This document shows, piece by piece, positions 8,144 through 14,562 of a stretch of DNA of 16,040 nt (within the stretch, counting starts at the first letter, position 1; every line of letters starts with the position of its first letter). The notes beneath the pieces were generated by a model. The model was not told the origin of the DNA, did no database searches, and saw nothing but the letters and a program-made list of their open reading frames with translations. The DNA lies in NCBI GenBank assembly GCA_964541605.1, contig CAZIQY010000065.1, forward strand, positions 1 through 16,040. The letters are read 5' to 3'. The position numbers and the translations under genes are program-made. Source of the DNA: CAZIQY01 sp964541605 (lineage in GTDB: Bacteria > Desulfobacterota > Syntrophia > Syntrophales > UBA2185).

Positions 8144-8168
8144 GTCATTCCCGCGAAAGCGGGAATCC
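8144..8168. repeat. Second copy of the GTCATTCCCGCG palindromic repeat
   Basis: A 25-base palindrome with stem ATTCCCGC/GCGGGAAT around GAAA, 23 of 25 bases identical to 4147-4171. It lies between the convergent prenyltransferase and helicase genes. The open frame across it on the plus strand (MSRFCHSRESGNP...) is made by the repeat and is not a gene. Downstream, GACAG (8221-8225) and CTGTC (8263-8267) followed by seven T could make a long-looped terminator for the plus strand, but this is weak. Confidence 0.75.
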
Positions 8169-8275
8169 GGTAATATTATATAGTTCTGGTCAATTATTGC
8201 AATTATTAAAAATTATTAGGGACAGAGACCCTGTTTTTCAGGATTACGGGAAAATAGAGGCGCTGTCTTTTTTTA

Positions 8276-9862
8276 TTATTTTACGCGTATTTCGAGGATT
8301 CTGTCCACGTTGAAAACCCGCTTCTCCCGGCGGAGAAGGCAGACGGCCTCCAGCCCCAAAAAAGGATGGCCGTTGTATTCCATCTCCCCGACGGCAAGGG
8401 GCCTGATCGTGCGGCGGGTCTTTTCATCCTTTGCCTTCAGATAAACAATTTCCAGATTTCGTCTGTTTTTGATGGCGCTTTCGATGAGCCCAATCTTGTC
8501 TTTCCGGGGTAGTTGTCGTTCCGCCAGATCGTACTGGCAGCGGGTCAGAAATTTCACCACATGCCAGTCCATCAGGACGTGACTTTTCCGTAGCGGTTTC
8601 ATCAGTACGATTCCCTCCAGGGTGGTACAGCGGGAGAGGGCCACATACATCTGGCCGTGGGCAAAAGTTCCCCTGCCCACGTCAATGATGGCCTTTTCGA
8701 AGGTTTTGCCCTGGCTTTTGTGGATCGTGACGGCGAAGGCAAGCCGGAGGGGATACTGGGTGAATGACCCGACAATTTCGGAGGAAAGCTCGCCGTTCTT
8801 GAGGAAAAAGCGAAAGATTTCCCAGGTGTTGGGTGTAATTTCTACCTTCTTCCCGTTATCCAGCCTGGCAAGGATGATATCCTGCCCCTCTTCATCCTTC
8901 TTGATGCTTACCATCCTGCCGACCGTTCCGTTCACCCACCTTTCAGATGAATCGTTATTCAGAAGCATGATCTGGGCGCCCTTTTTGAGCTTTAACTCAA
9001 TCTGTGTCGGCAGGTATTCCGCGCCGAAATCTCCTTCGATAAGGCCGCGGACCGACCAGGTTCTGCCCGGTAGTTTTGCGAGCCGTTCGTCGTTGATCCG
9101 GTTTGCCTGCTCGTTTGTGCTGGTGAGATAGATGTAAAAATCGTCGGGCGGCGCTTCGAAGTGGGGATCAAAACGCTGATTAAACAGAGTCAGATCGTCA
9201 TCGGTTACGGTGCGGTTTCGGATGACGTTCAGGAGACGAATAAATTCATCGTCCTTCTGGCGGTAGATCTTTTCCAGCTCAACGAATTCCACATCCAGCT
9301 TTTCGAAAACCCTGGCGCTGAAAAAGTAGGGTGTCGCGTAATGTTCCCGGAAAATCTCTCTCTCATGGCTTGTCACGACCGGCGGAAGCTGGTAGAGGTC
9401 GCCGATAAAGATCATCTGGACGCCGCCGAAGGGCAGTTTTTCTTCGGGACCGTTGAGGCGGAGAAATTTATCCACGCAGTCCAGAAGATCCGCCCGCACC
9501 ATGGAAATCTCGTCGATGACAATGACTTCCAGTTTTTTGTAGAGATTTTTTTTCTCGTCCTTGTATTTTTTCCGAATGGCCGACAGGGTCACATCAGGCT
9601 TGAATCTGAAGAAAGAATGAATGGTCTGCCCGCCCACATTAATGGCGGCCACGCCCGTCGGACCCAGAATGACGGCCTTCTTTTCCGTATGTTCTTTGAA
9701 ATAGTTGAGCAGGGTGGACTTTCCCGTGCCCGCCCGCCCGGTGATAAAGGCGTTTCTGTGCGTATTCTCCATGAGTTCCAAAGCACGCCGGAACTGGGGA
9801 TTGAAATCAATGGCAGGCATATCACAAGTATTATTTAATCGTTGCATTTCAGATACACGCAT
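8276..9862 (-). CDS. Pif1-like superfamily 1B DNA helicase with C-terminal WYL domain
   Basis: A 528-residue helicase. Walker A is GRAGTGKST at 42-50, motif Ia includes GPTGVAAINVGG (68-79), Walker B is VIDEIS (Asp117, Glu118) and motif III is GDLYQLPPV (154-162). Later come the 2B-type segment AVTIHKSQGKTFEKAIID and motif VI YVALSRC. These are Pif1/RecD-like features: 5'-to-3' unwinding of DNA, often at G-quadruplexes or forks. From ~456 to the end, the segment with ESAIKNRRNLEIVYL, RTIRPLAVG and FNVDRILEIR matches a WYL domain; WYL domains at this position are known in some bacterial Pif1 proteins and can bind single-stranded DNA. GGAAG 8 bases before the ATG supports the start. A fragment of a second copy lies at 11217-11357. 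Confidence 0.9.
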   Translation of the reverse strand: MRVSEMQRLNNTCDMPAIDFNPQFRRALELMENTHRNAFITGRAGTGKSTLLNYFKEHTEKKAVILGPTGVAAINVGGQTIHSFFRFKPDVTLSAIRKKYKDEKKNLYKKLEVIVIDEISMVRADLLDCVDKFLRLNGPEEKLPFGGVQMIFIGDLYQLPPVVTSHEREIFREHYATPYFFSARVFEKLDVEFVELEKIYRQKDDEFIRLLNVIRNRTVTDDDLTLFNQRFDPHFEAPPDDFYIYLTSTNEQANRINDERLAKLPGRTWSVRGLIEGDFGAEYLPTQIELKLKKGAQIMLLNNDSSERWVNGTVGRMVSIKKDEEGQDIILARLDNGKKVEITPNTWEIFRFFLKNGELSSEIVGSFTQYPLRLAFAVTIHKSQGKTFEKAIIDVGRGTFAHGQMYVALSRCTTLEGIVLMKPLRKSHVLMDWHVVKFLTRCQYDLAERQLPRKDKIGLIESAIKNRRNLEIVYLKAKDEKTRRTIRPLAVGEMEYNGHPFLGLEAVCLLRREKRVFNVDRILEIRVK

Positions 9863-9946
9863 GTAGCAATCTTCCAGAGAATCCGTCTGAAATCTAAGAG
9901 AATCATCAAATTGATGACCTGTAACTATGGGGAAATCAGACGGTCG

Positions 9947-11164
9947 CTATAGAGCCCAGGGGTAAATACAGGACTCACTTTTCCGCCCGCCATTCAGGCT
10001 CACAACCCTGTAGTCATTCAAACCATAATGCCCGTTAAAATACCGGATCGCCATGGGATTGAATTGCTCAAAATTAAGTTTCACCTCTATCGGCAATATG
10101 GCATCCTTGATTCTCAAGATAAAATCTATTTCCTTCCTGTCCTTTGTCCGCCAGTAAAAAACCGCATCCTGCGAATATTTTTTAACCAGCTCTGCAAATA
10201 TCCCCGTTTCAAAGACGTTTCCGATCACTTCTTTCTGTAACCCTTTCAGCCACAGCATCTGCATCAACCCGGTATCATAAAAATAGATCTTGGGCAGCTT
10301 GAAAAGCTCTGAACGAAGATTCCGGCTAAAAGGCCTGACCATCTTGATGATATAAGTATTCTCAAGAATAAACAGATACTTGTTTATCGTCTGCTTGGCA
10401 ATTTTGGTGGTATTGGAAAGTTCTTCGACGTTAAGGAGCTGTCCGCCTTGTGACGCCAGTGCTTCGAGAAGCTTATTAAACTTATCAATATCTTTGACGC
10501 CGGCCAGATCCCTGATATCCTTTTTGACATAGGTGTCGATAATCTGCTGCAGATATTTCTCTTTTTTCTCAATCTCGGGCGTCAGTACAATTCTGGGGTA
10601 TCCGCCATAGAGCACATATTCTCTAAACAGCACACTGAGCTCGTCGATTTTCTTATCTGTGTAAGGGAGACCATCTTCAAAGGAAATCCGTTTGAAGAGT
10701 AAAAACTCTTTAAACGATAGATTGAAAATCTCGAAATTGACGGTCCTTCCGACCAGAGAATCTGTGAATTTGGATTTAATGGCAAAACTTGACGAACCGG
10801 AGACAATTAGTTTGATTGCTTTGTGGTGGTCAGCAATTAACTTCAAAAATTGTGACGGATTGGCAAGGTATTGAATTTCATCAATGAAGACAATAATTCG
10901 TTCCTGCCCGCCGTCGGCTAATACCCCTTCCTCCCGGAGATATTTGAGAAATTCTCCTACCCCTGCGTCCAGGATTTTGACGAATCGTGAATCCTCCAAA
11001 TCGATAAAATGTGTAATAAACCCAAGGTTGTTCAATTGATTCTGAAGGTAATAGAGAATAGATGTCTTTCCGACCTGGCGTGCCCCATGTAGGACGATCA
11101 CCTCATCGGTATCCAGGTATTTATCTATTTCCTCGACGACTGACCTGTTAAAAATTGACTCCAT
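9947..11164 (-). CDS. AAA ATPase with C-terminal DUF4143 domain
   Basis: The 405-residue protein has Walker A GARQVGKT (27-34), Walker B IVFIDEIQ (91-98, Asp95/Glu96) and the SGSSSF sensor segment at ~123, all typical of AAA_14 proteins. The C-terminal part (~220-405) is DUF4143. It holds FETGIFAELVKK, YWRTKDRKEIDFIL and LPIEVKLN, which together look like an E...D...E-x-K core of the PD-(D/E)XK nuclease fold. Whether it cuts DNA is not established for the family. Such genes are patchily distributed and often found in accessory DNA, which fits the location beside the remnant-rich region. It is followed after about 85 bases by the helicase in the same direction. No strong ribosome site precedes the ATG. 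Confidence 0.85.
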   Translation of the reverse strand: MESIFNRSVVEEIDKYLDTDEVIVLHGARQVGKTSILYYLQNQLNNLGFITHFIDLEDSRFVKILDAGVGEFLKYLREEGVLADGGQERIIVFIDEIQYLANPSQFLKLIADHHKAIKLIVSGSSSFAIKSKFTDSLVGRTVNFEIFNLSFKEFLLFKRISFEDGLPYTDKKIDELSVLFREYVLYGGYPRIVLTPEIEKKEKYLQQIIDTYVKKDIRDLAGVKDIDKFNKLLEALASQGGQLLNVEELSNTTKIAKQTINKYLFILENTYIIKMVRPFSRNLRSELFKLPKIYFYDTGLMQMLWLKGLQKEVIGNVFETGIFAELVKKYSQDAVFYWRTKDRKEIDFILRIKDAILPIEVKLNFEQFNPMAIRYFNGHYGLNDYRVVSLNGGRKSESCIYPWAL

Positions 11165-11191
11165 AAAACAACCTGAATGAGTTTATGCTTA

Positions 11192-11220
11192 TCTTTAAGT
11201 CAAACTTAAATAAAAGTCAA
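11192..11220 (-). promoter_or_regulatory. Candidate promoter/operator of the DUF4143 ATPase gene
   Basis: On the minus strand TTGACT (11220-11215) is followed after 17 bases by TAAAGA (11197-11192), a poor -10. The spacer contains a perfect 7-bp inverted repeat, TTTAAGT-CAA-ACTTAAA on the plus strand (11194-11210). The symmetry within a promoter-like region, about 30 bases from the ATG, suggests a repressor site. The -35 overlaps the stop codon of the helicase fragment upstream. Confidence 0.35.
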
Positions 11221-11357
11221 GGATGCTTTAAGTTCAAATTGCTCCTACGTTGAGCGATGAAGCCATGTCGACGTGAATCCTCCATCAAGTCCAAGGCCTT
11301 CTGGAATTCAGGATTGATTTCGATGGTCAGGGGGTCGGCATTTTCTTTCTTGATCAT
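11217..11357 (-). pseudogene. N-terminal fragment of a second Pif1-like helicase
   Basis: A 46-codon frame starts at ATG 11357 (AAGGA-type ribosome sites upstream) and reads LTIEINPEFQKALDLMEDSR then RHGFI before turning into AQRRSNLNLKHP and a stop. It aligns with residues ~18-40 of the helicase at 8276-9862 (AIDFNPQFRRALELMENTHR then NAFI), with about half of the residues identical. The match ends exactly where Walker A should begin. So this is the stump of a helicase paralogue, lost by a deletion or insertion before its ATP site. The DUF4143 ATPase begins ~50 bases beyond, and may have come in at this break. Confidence 0.65.
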
Positions 11358-11472
11358 TTCCTATCTTCCTTAAAAGCAAATCAAGCGGGCTCGTCGGGGT
11401 ATTCTTTCCCGGGATGAGCTTTCTGGAAATCAGATACTGCTGATATTTGGGAAGCATCGGTAGAGGAGACAT
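11308..11472 (-). pseudogene. N-terminal fragment resembling a tyrosine recombinase (possible integron integrase stump)
   Basis: A 54-codon minus-strand frame starts at ATG 11472: MSPLPMLPKYQQYLISRKLI, then PGKN, then unrelated residues until a TGA at 11308. The opening resembles the N-terminal core-binding helix of phage- or integron-type tyrosine recombinases ('LPxYQxYLxxRKLxPxKxxPFY..W'), but it stops before any catalytic residue, so the match is short and by eye. It points leftward, away from the plus-strand genes with attC-like sites to its right, the arrangement expected of an integron integrase. It overlaps the helicase fragment in another frame, so at least one boundary is a rearrangement point. 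Confidence 0.4.
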
Positions 11473-11584
11473 TGATGCCTGATAATTCCTTTCTTACAAT
11501 AAGCGTATTTCGTATAATCTGATATTATAGTGTGCCGGTACGACAGACCATCGTTGAATGCGGTAATCCTCGGACAACACGAAG

Positions 11585-11632
11585 AAAAGTGTCACCTATG
11601 TCCCTGGAATAAAGTGTTACCCAGGTACCCGG
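11585..11632 (+). mobile_element. Insertion-sequence-like terminal end (left)
   Basis: Two related motifs lie 25 bases apart: AGTGTCACCTATGTCCCTGG at 11588-11607 and AGTGTTACCCAGGTACCCGG at 11613-11632. Paired motifs of this type, TGTTACCTATGT-CCCGG, are found at the ends of some insertion sequences whose transposase binds several sites (IS481/IS21-like; I cannot name the element). The same pair with the same 25-base period appears inverted at 15617-15663. No transposase gene is adjacent. Confidence 0.5.
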
Positions 11633-11648
11633 ATCATACCGATTCTGC

Positions 11649-11716
11649 ACATAACTATGCCATACACCGGATCGGCGGGAAATGGTGCCTGCCTCCCGGT
11701 GATGACTATGTTACGC
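11649..11716 (+). repeat. attC-like recombination site 1
   Basis: The site runs from ACATAAC (R''-like, 11649-11655) to GTTACGC (R'-like, 11710-11716), 68 bases. Inside, CAT-A-CACCGG (11661-11670) pairs with CCGGTG-ATG (11696-11704), leaving one unpaired base in the 5' arm. Unpaired bases in the L'' arm are a hallmark of integron attC sites. The inner part (GGCGGG against CCTGCC) extends the hairpin. No gene precedes it; the left insertion-sequence end sits where the cassette gene would be. The plus-strand open frame at 11530-11724 crosses this site and is not credible as a gene. Confidence 0.55.
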
Positions 11717-11767
11717 CTGAATAATAATCTGGAATATAATTCAGGAATTTGATACGCTTCTCCCATC

Positions 11768-11983
11768 ATGAATACACTCCAAATTATGTCCCAAATAGAC
11801 GATAAAACTGCAAAAGCAGTGGCTCACTACTGGAAAACAAGGGCTACCCAAAGGAAAAAACAGGAAATTGGGGGAAAGGCCGATCAGGGTCTCCGCAGTG
11901 CGGTCACTGGCGGCGCCCAGATGGACGGATTTATCGACCGCTTTGCAAGAGTTCTCGTCGCACATGTGGCGACCTTTCTGTGA
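11768..11983 (+). pseudogene. Remnant of an XhoI/PaeR7I-family restriction endonuclease
   Basis: Seventy-one codons begin MNTLQIMSQIDDKTAKAVAH, then YWKTRATQRKKQEIGGKADQ and GLRSAVTGGAQMDGFI. The motif 'HYW.TR..Q..KQ..GK.D.G.R.AVTGG.QMDGF' is characteristic of the N-terminus of XhoI/PaeR7I-type type II endonucleases, which cut CTCGAG. Family members are roughly 200-250 residues long. Here the match ends after GFID and only RFARVLVAHVATFL remains before the stop; this may be the C-terminal helix joined by an internal deletion. The catalytic region is missing, so the product cannot cut. It lies 4 bases upstream of the methyltransferase remnant, so the two formed a restriction-modification cassette. 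Confidence 0.7.
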
Positions 11984-11987
11984 ACCC

Positions 11988-12898
11988 ATGCAGCCCACAT
12001 TCCACAGACTGATTAACGGCGATGCAAGAGACCTGTCTTTCTTAAAAGATGAGTCGGTTCATCTCGTTGTCACATCTCCGCCCTATTGGAACCTCAAGCG
12101 TTATAACGAAAACCCGGATCAACTCGGTCATGTTCAGAACTACGAAGCATTCCTCACCGAGTTGGAAAAAGTATGGCGACATGCATTCCGTGTTCTCGTT
12201 CCCGGTGGTCGCCTCGTATGTGTAGTCGGCGATGTCTGCGTAGCTCGCCGCAATTTTGGACGTCACCTTGTGTTTCCGCTTCATGCCGACATCTGTGTCA
12301 TTTGCCGACGCATTGGTTTTGATAATCTTAATCCCATCGTTTGGCACAAGATTGCCAATGCCTCCTATGAAGTCTCAAACGGGTCCAAGTTCCTTGGCAA
12401 ACCCTATGAGCCGAATGCAATCATCAAGAATGATATGGGATTTATCCTTATGCAGAGGAAGCCCGGCGGCTATTGAAAACCGACGGAGGCACAACGTGAA
12501 GCCAGCAGAATCGGCAAACAGGAGTTTGACCGCTGGTTTCACAGCAAATCTGGAATATCCCTGGGGCTTAAACCAAGCATCACCCTGCGCCGTTTCCTCT
12601 AGAGTTGGCTATGCGTCTGGTACGGATGTTTTCATTCGCCGGCGATACCGTGCTGGACCCATTCTCCGGTTCGGGCACGACGATGGTTGCGGCTCTAAGA
12701 ACAGACCGCAACAGTATCGGCGTTGGAATTGACCAAGAATGTTGCAGGATGGCGGCGCGATATCTGAAAGCAGAAACTGCTGATCTTTTCTCAAACGCCA
12801 GACTCCTATTCGAAAAGGTCACGACTGAACAAACGTGTATGGTTAGGGAAGACCAAGCCCTCTATGAAGTCAAACCCGCAAGAAAGAAAATAATCTAA
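11988..12898 (+). pseudogene. Broken DNA methyltransferase (beta-type, SPPY motif) of the same restriction-modification unit
   Basis: The N-terminal frame (ATG 11988) encodes LINGDARDLSFLKDESVHLV, then VTSPPYWNLKRYN, the catalytic motif IV of amino-methyltransferases; SPPY favours N4-cytosine but N6-adenine is possible. It ends at TGA 12474-12476 in GGY-stop-KPTEAQREASRI, where CGA (Arg) is expected. The same frame continues to WFHSKSG, after which the homologous reading is 2 bases out of register: IWNIPGA-stop(TAA 12569-12571)-TKHHPAPFPLELAMRLV. That frame then gives DTVLDPFSGSGTTMVAAL, the S-adenosylmethionine site, and runs to TAA 12896. Two nonsense codons plus one frameshift in ~300 codons mean it is inactive. 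Restoring these would give the usual ~300 residues with domains in the normal beta order. Confidence 0.8.
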
Positions 12899-12954
12899 GT
12901 CAACATGGCAATCCAGTTGGCTCGTTACACTCGCGGCTGATTACGTCGTTCGCT
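12898..12954 (+). repeat. attC-like recombination site 2
   Basis: The R''-like box AGTCAAC (12898-12904) overlaps the last base of the methyltransferase stop codon, and GTTCGCT (12948-12954) is the R'-like box. After AAC and six bases comes ATCCAG (12911-12916), which pairs with CTGAT (12937-12941) leaving one extra C in the 5' arm, equal to an extrahelical G on the bottom strand as in known attC sites. The core GTTACACTCGCGGCTGATT (12924-12942) recurs with one change in site 4 (14932-14950), so these two are relatives. The hydrolase ribosome site starts ~10 bases beyond. Confidence 0.6.
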
Positions 12955-12973
12955 GGACACACGGAGGATAAAT

Positions 12974-13894
12974 ATGAGGAAGCTTTTAGTCATTTCAGGA
13001 AAGTTACTGGTATTGGTTCTTGTACTATTCGCACTTTGTGACCGCGCATTTGCCGCAGAGAAATTGACGCAGATTGCTGAGAATGTCTACGCATATGTGG
13101 ACATAAAAAACAGTTCCAAGAATAACAGCTTCGGGGCTAATGCGGGCATCATTATCGGTAAAGACGGCATTGTAGTCGTGGATACGATGATTTCCGCCAA
13201 AGAAGCAAAGCGTTTCATTAGAGACATCCGAACCATATCCCGTAAGCCTATCAGATATGTTGTTAATACGCATTATCACCTTGACCATGTGTTCGGCAAT
13301 TCTGAATTCGTCAAACTCGGTGCGGTGGTCATCGCTCAGGAAAACGACAAGAAGGCCATGGAGAAAAGCGCCGGGGAGACACTTAAGAATATCAGGGAAT
13401 ATGGCCTTACGCCAGAGGATATGGAAGGAACAACGCCGGCCTATCCCGTTTTGGCCTATGGCGATAGAATGACGATCGATATCGGCGGTCAGCAGATTGA
13501 GCTTATTCATGCCCGTCATTGCCACACCGACGGAGATACGCTGGTCTATCTGCCCGACAAAAAAATTCTTTTCGCCGGTGATGTGCTTTTTACGAATTAC
13601 CATCCTTTCCTCGGTGAGGGGAATATTGAGGAATGGGCTAAAGAACTGAGTGACATCAAATCAATGGATATTGAAAAGATCATCCCCGGCCATGGTCCTC
13701 TTTCGGGGAAAAAGGATCTGGAGGATATGAAAGCGTATATTCTTATGTTCGATCGAAAGGCAAAAGAGCTTGCATCACAGTCGGATGATGTCCAAAAGAT
13801 CGCAACTGCAATCCAGAGTGCCCTGCCTCAGCGGCCTGAGGGTGCATGGCTCATTGCACCGAATATCCAGATGAAGTATTTGAAGAAGCGATAA
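12974..13894 (+). CDS. Exported metallo-beta-lactamase-fold hydrolase
   Basis: A 306-residue protein with a clear Sec signal peptide (KLLVLVLVLFALCDRAFA, cleavage near 27), so it acts in the periplasm or outside. Metal ligands of the fold are visible: His100, His102, Asp104, His105 (THYHLDH), His184 (HCHTDGD), Asp203 (LFAGD) and His240 (PGHG). This is the ligand set of binuclear-zinc hydrolases with Asp at the bridging site, not Cys as in B1 beta-lactamases. Many such secreted proteins act on thioesters, lactones or sulfur compounds; true beta-lactam cleavage is not indicated. GGAGG 7 bases before the ATG is a strong ribosome site. It directly follows attC-like site 2, so it is the first gene of that cassette, and it looks intact. 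Confidence 0.88.
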   Translation: MRKLLVISGKLLVLVLVLFALCDRAFAAEKLTQIAENVYAYVDIKNSSKNNSFGANAGIIIGKDGIVVVDTMISAKEAKRFIRDIRTISRKPIRYVVNTHYHLDHVFGNSEFVKLGAVVIAQENDKKAMEKSAGETLKNIREYGLTPEDMEGTTPAYPVLAYGDRMTIDIGGQQIELIHARHCHTDGDTLVYLPDKKILFAGDVLFTNYHPFLGEGNIEEWAKELSDIKSMDIEKIIPGHGPLSGKKDLEDMKAYILMFDRKAKELASQSDDVQKIATAIQSALPQRPEGAWLIAPNIQMKYLKKR

Positions 13895-14000
13895 ACAGGA
13901 AGGCGACGTTACGGTGAGGGGAAACCGTGAGAAAATAGCGACAGCGACGACGAAAAAGGCATCTTGAGGAAGCCTAATAATTGTTTGATGAAAAATTAAA

Positions 14001-14128
14001 ATGAATTATCAAATAGTAAAAGCAGAAATATACGATGCCGAAGAAATATTGAAACTGCAAAAATTAGCAATAAATATGAATGTGGCGATATAGAAATATT
14101 TTATATGGAAAAAATAAGAAACATTTAA
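14001..14128 (+). pseudogene. Internally deleted GNAT acetyltransferase
   Basis: The start reads MNYQIVKAEIYDAEEILKLQ then KLAI, the usual first strand and helix of a GNAT N-acetyltransferase, but the frame ends at 14093. In another frame, 14072-14128 reads KYECGDIEIFYMEKIRNI and stops, the usual last strand of the same family. So a GNAT gene of ~150 codons has lost its middle, including the acetyl-CoA site. Its terminal TAA lies inside the R''-like box of attC-like site 3, the close gene-attC overlap typical of gene cassettes. Codon use is AT-rich, unlike the hydrolase upstream, suggesting a separate origin. The stretch 13895-14000 holds only short inverted repeats (ACGGT/ACCGT; AGGC/GCCT), nothing firm. 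Confidence 0.65.
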
Positions 14129-14194
14129 CCATTGCATTCACTTGACGCCAATTCTGCTGCGCTCCATTGGCGCGAGTGATGCTTACGGCTATGT
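14123..14194 (+). repeat. attC-like recombination site 3
   Basis: This is the strongest of the set. ATTTAAC (14123-14129) fits the R'' consensus RYYYAAC exactly. The arm GCATTCACTTGACGCCAAT (14134-14152) pairs with ATTGGCGCGAGTGATGC (14166-14182): 16 Watson-Crick pairs, one G-T pair and two unpaired bases, both in the 5' arm (a T and an A), as expected for attC extrahelical bases. The loop is 13 bases. The R'-like box is GCTATGT (14188-14194), in which the second base departs from GTT, so the crossover triplet may be damaged. Confidence 0.68.
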
Positions 14195-14280
14195 AGAGAA
14201 GTTTGGAAAAGAATTTTAAAAAATCACATGGCGATAAAATAAAGGGGGACTTATGAAGCGGGGAAATAGTCTTATTTCTA

Positions 14281-14316
14281 TTGACACACCACGCATCTAC
14301 ACGTATATTACACGTG
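14281..14316 (+). promoter_or_regulatory. Promoter and operator-like repeats of the PemK/MazF toxin-antitoxin pair
   Basis: TTGACA (14281-14286) and TATATT (14304-14309) are 17 bases apart, a near-consensus sigma-70 promoter. ACACGT occurs at 14299-14304 and again at 14310-14315, one helical turn apart, and CACGT/ACGTG (14300-14304, 14312-14316) form an inverted repeat. The repeats straddle the -10, which fits autorepression by the ribbon-helix-helix antitoxin encoded just downstream. Confidence 0.6.
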
Positions 14317-14331
14317 CAAAGGAGGTGTGTC

Positions 14332-14562
14332 ATGCAGAAAAAATTAACCATTACAATTGATGAAGAAGTATATAACGGTCTCCATAAAGTCATAGGACCC
14401 CGTAAAATCAGCAGATTTGTTCAGGAAATAGTTCGTCCTCACGTTGTTCGTCCCAATTATGAATCTGCCTACGCCGAAATGGCAAAAGACAAAAATCGGG
14501 AAAATGAAGCATTAGAGTGGGCAGAAATTACCTTTAAGGACATGGATCATGAAACGATGTGA
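14332..14562 (+). CDS. Ribbon-helix-helix-type antitoxin of a PemK/MazF toxin-antitoxin system
   Basis: The ATG at 14332 follows GGAGG at 14321-14325, so it is chosen over an in-frame ATG at 14281 that lies in the promoter. The 76-residue product starts MQKKLTITIDEEVYNGLHKV, then IGPRKISRFVQEIVRP. That is the beta-strand followed by two helices of a ribbon-helix-helix DNA-binding domain. The acidic C-terminal half (AKDKNRENEALEWAEITFKD) would bind the toxin. It would block the toxin and repress its own promoter, whose repeats are at 14299-14316. Its 3' end overlaps the toxin start by 14 bases, giving translational coupling. Confidence 0.8.
   Translation: MQKKLTITIDEEVYNGLHKVIGPRKISRFVQEIVRPHVVRPNYESAYAEMAKDKNRENEALEWAEITFKDMDHETM

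Noticed and set aside
8131..8313. Open frame starting MSRFCHSRESGNP
   Set aside because: It is produced by the dispersed palindromic repeat and runs into the antisense of the helicase.
11500..11530. Integron cassette promoter (Pc) from TATAAT at 11513-11518
   Set aside because: No acceptable -35 is found at 16-18 bases; the region is simply AT-rich.
11530..11724. 64-codon plus-strand frame ending DDYVTPE
   Set aside because: It crosses the insertion-sequence end and attC-like site 1, has no ribosome site, and its C-terminal residues are the translated palindrome.
14253..14360. 35-codon frame with a GGGGG ribosome site, starting MKRGNSLISI
   Set aside because: It covers the PemK/MazF promoter and the antitoxin start in another frame. 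It could be a leader peptide or a relic of a Y1 transposase start, but neither can be supported.
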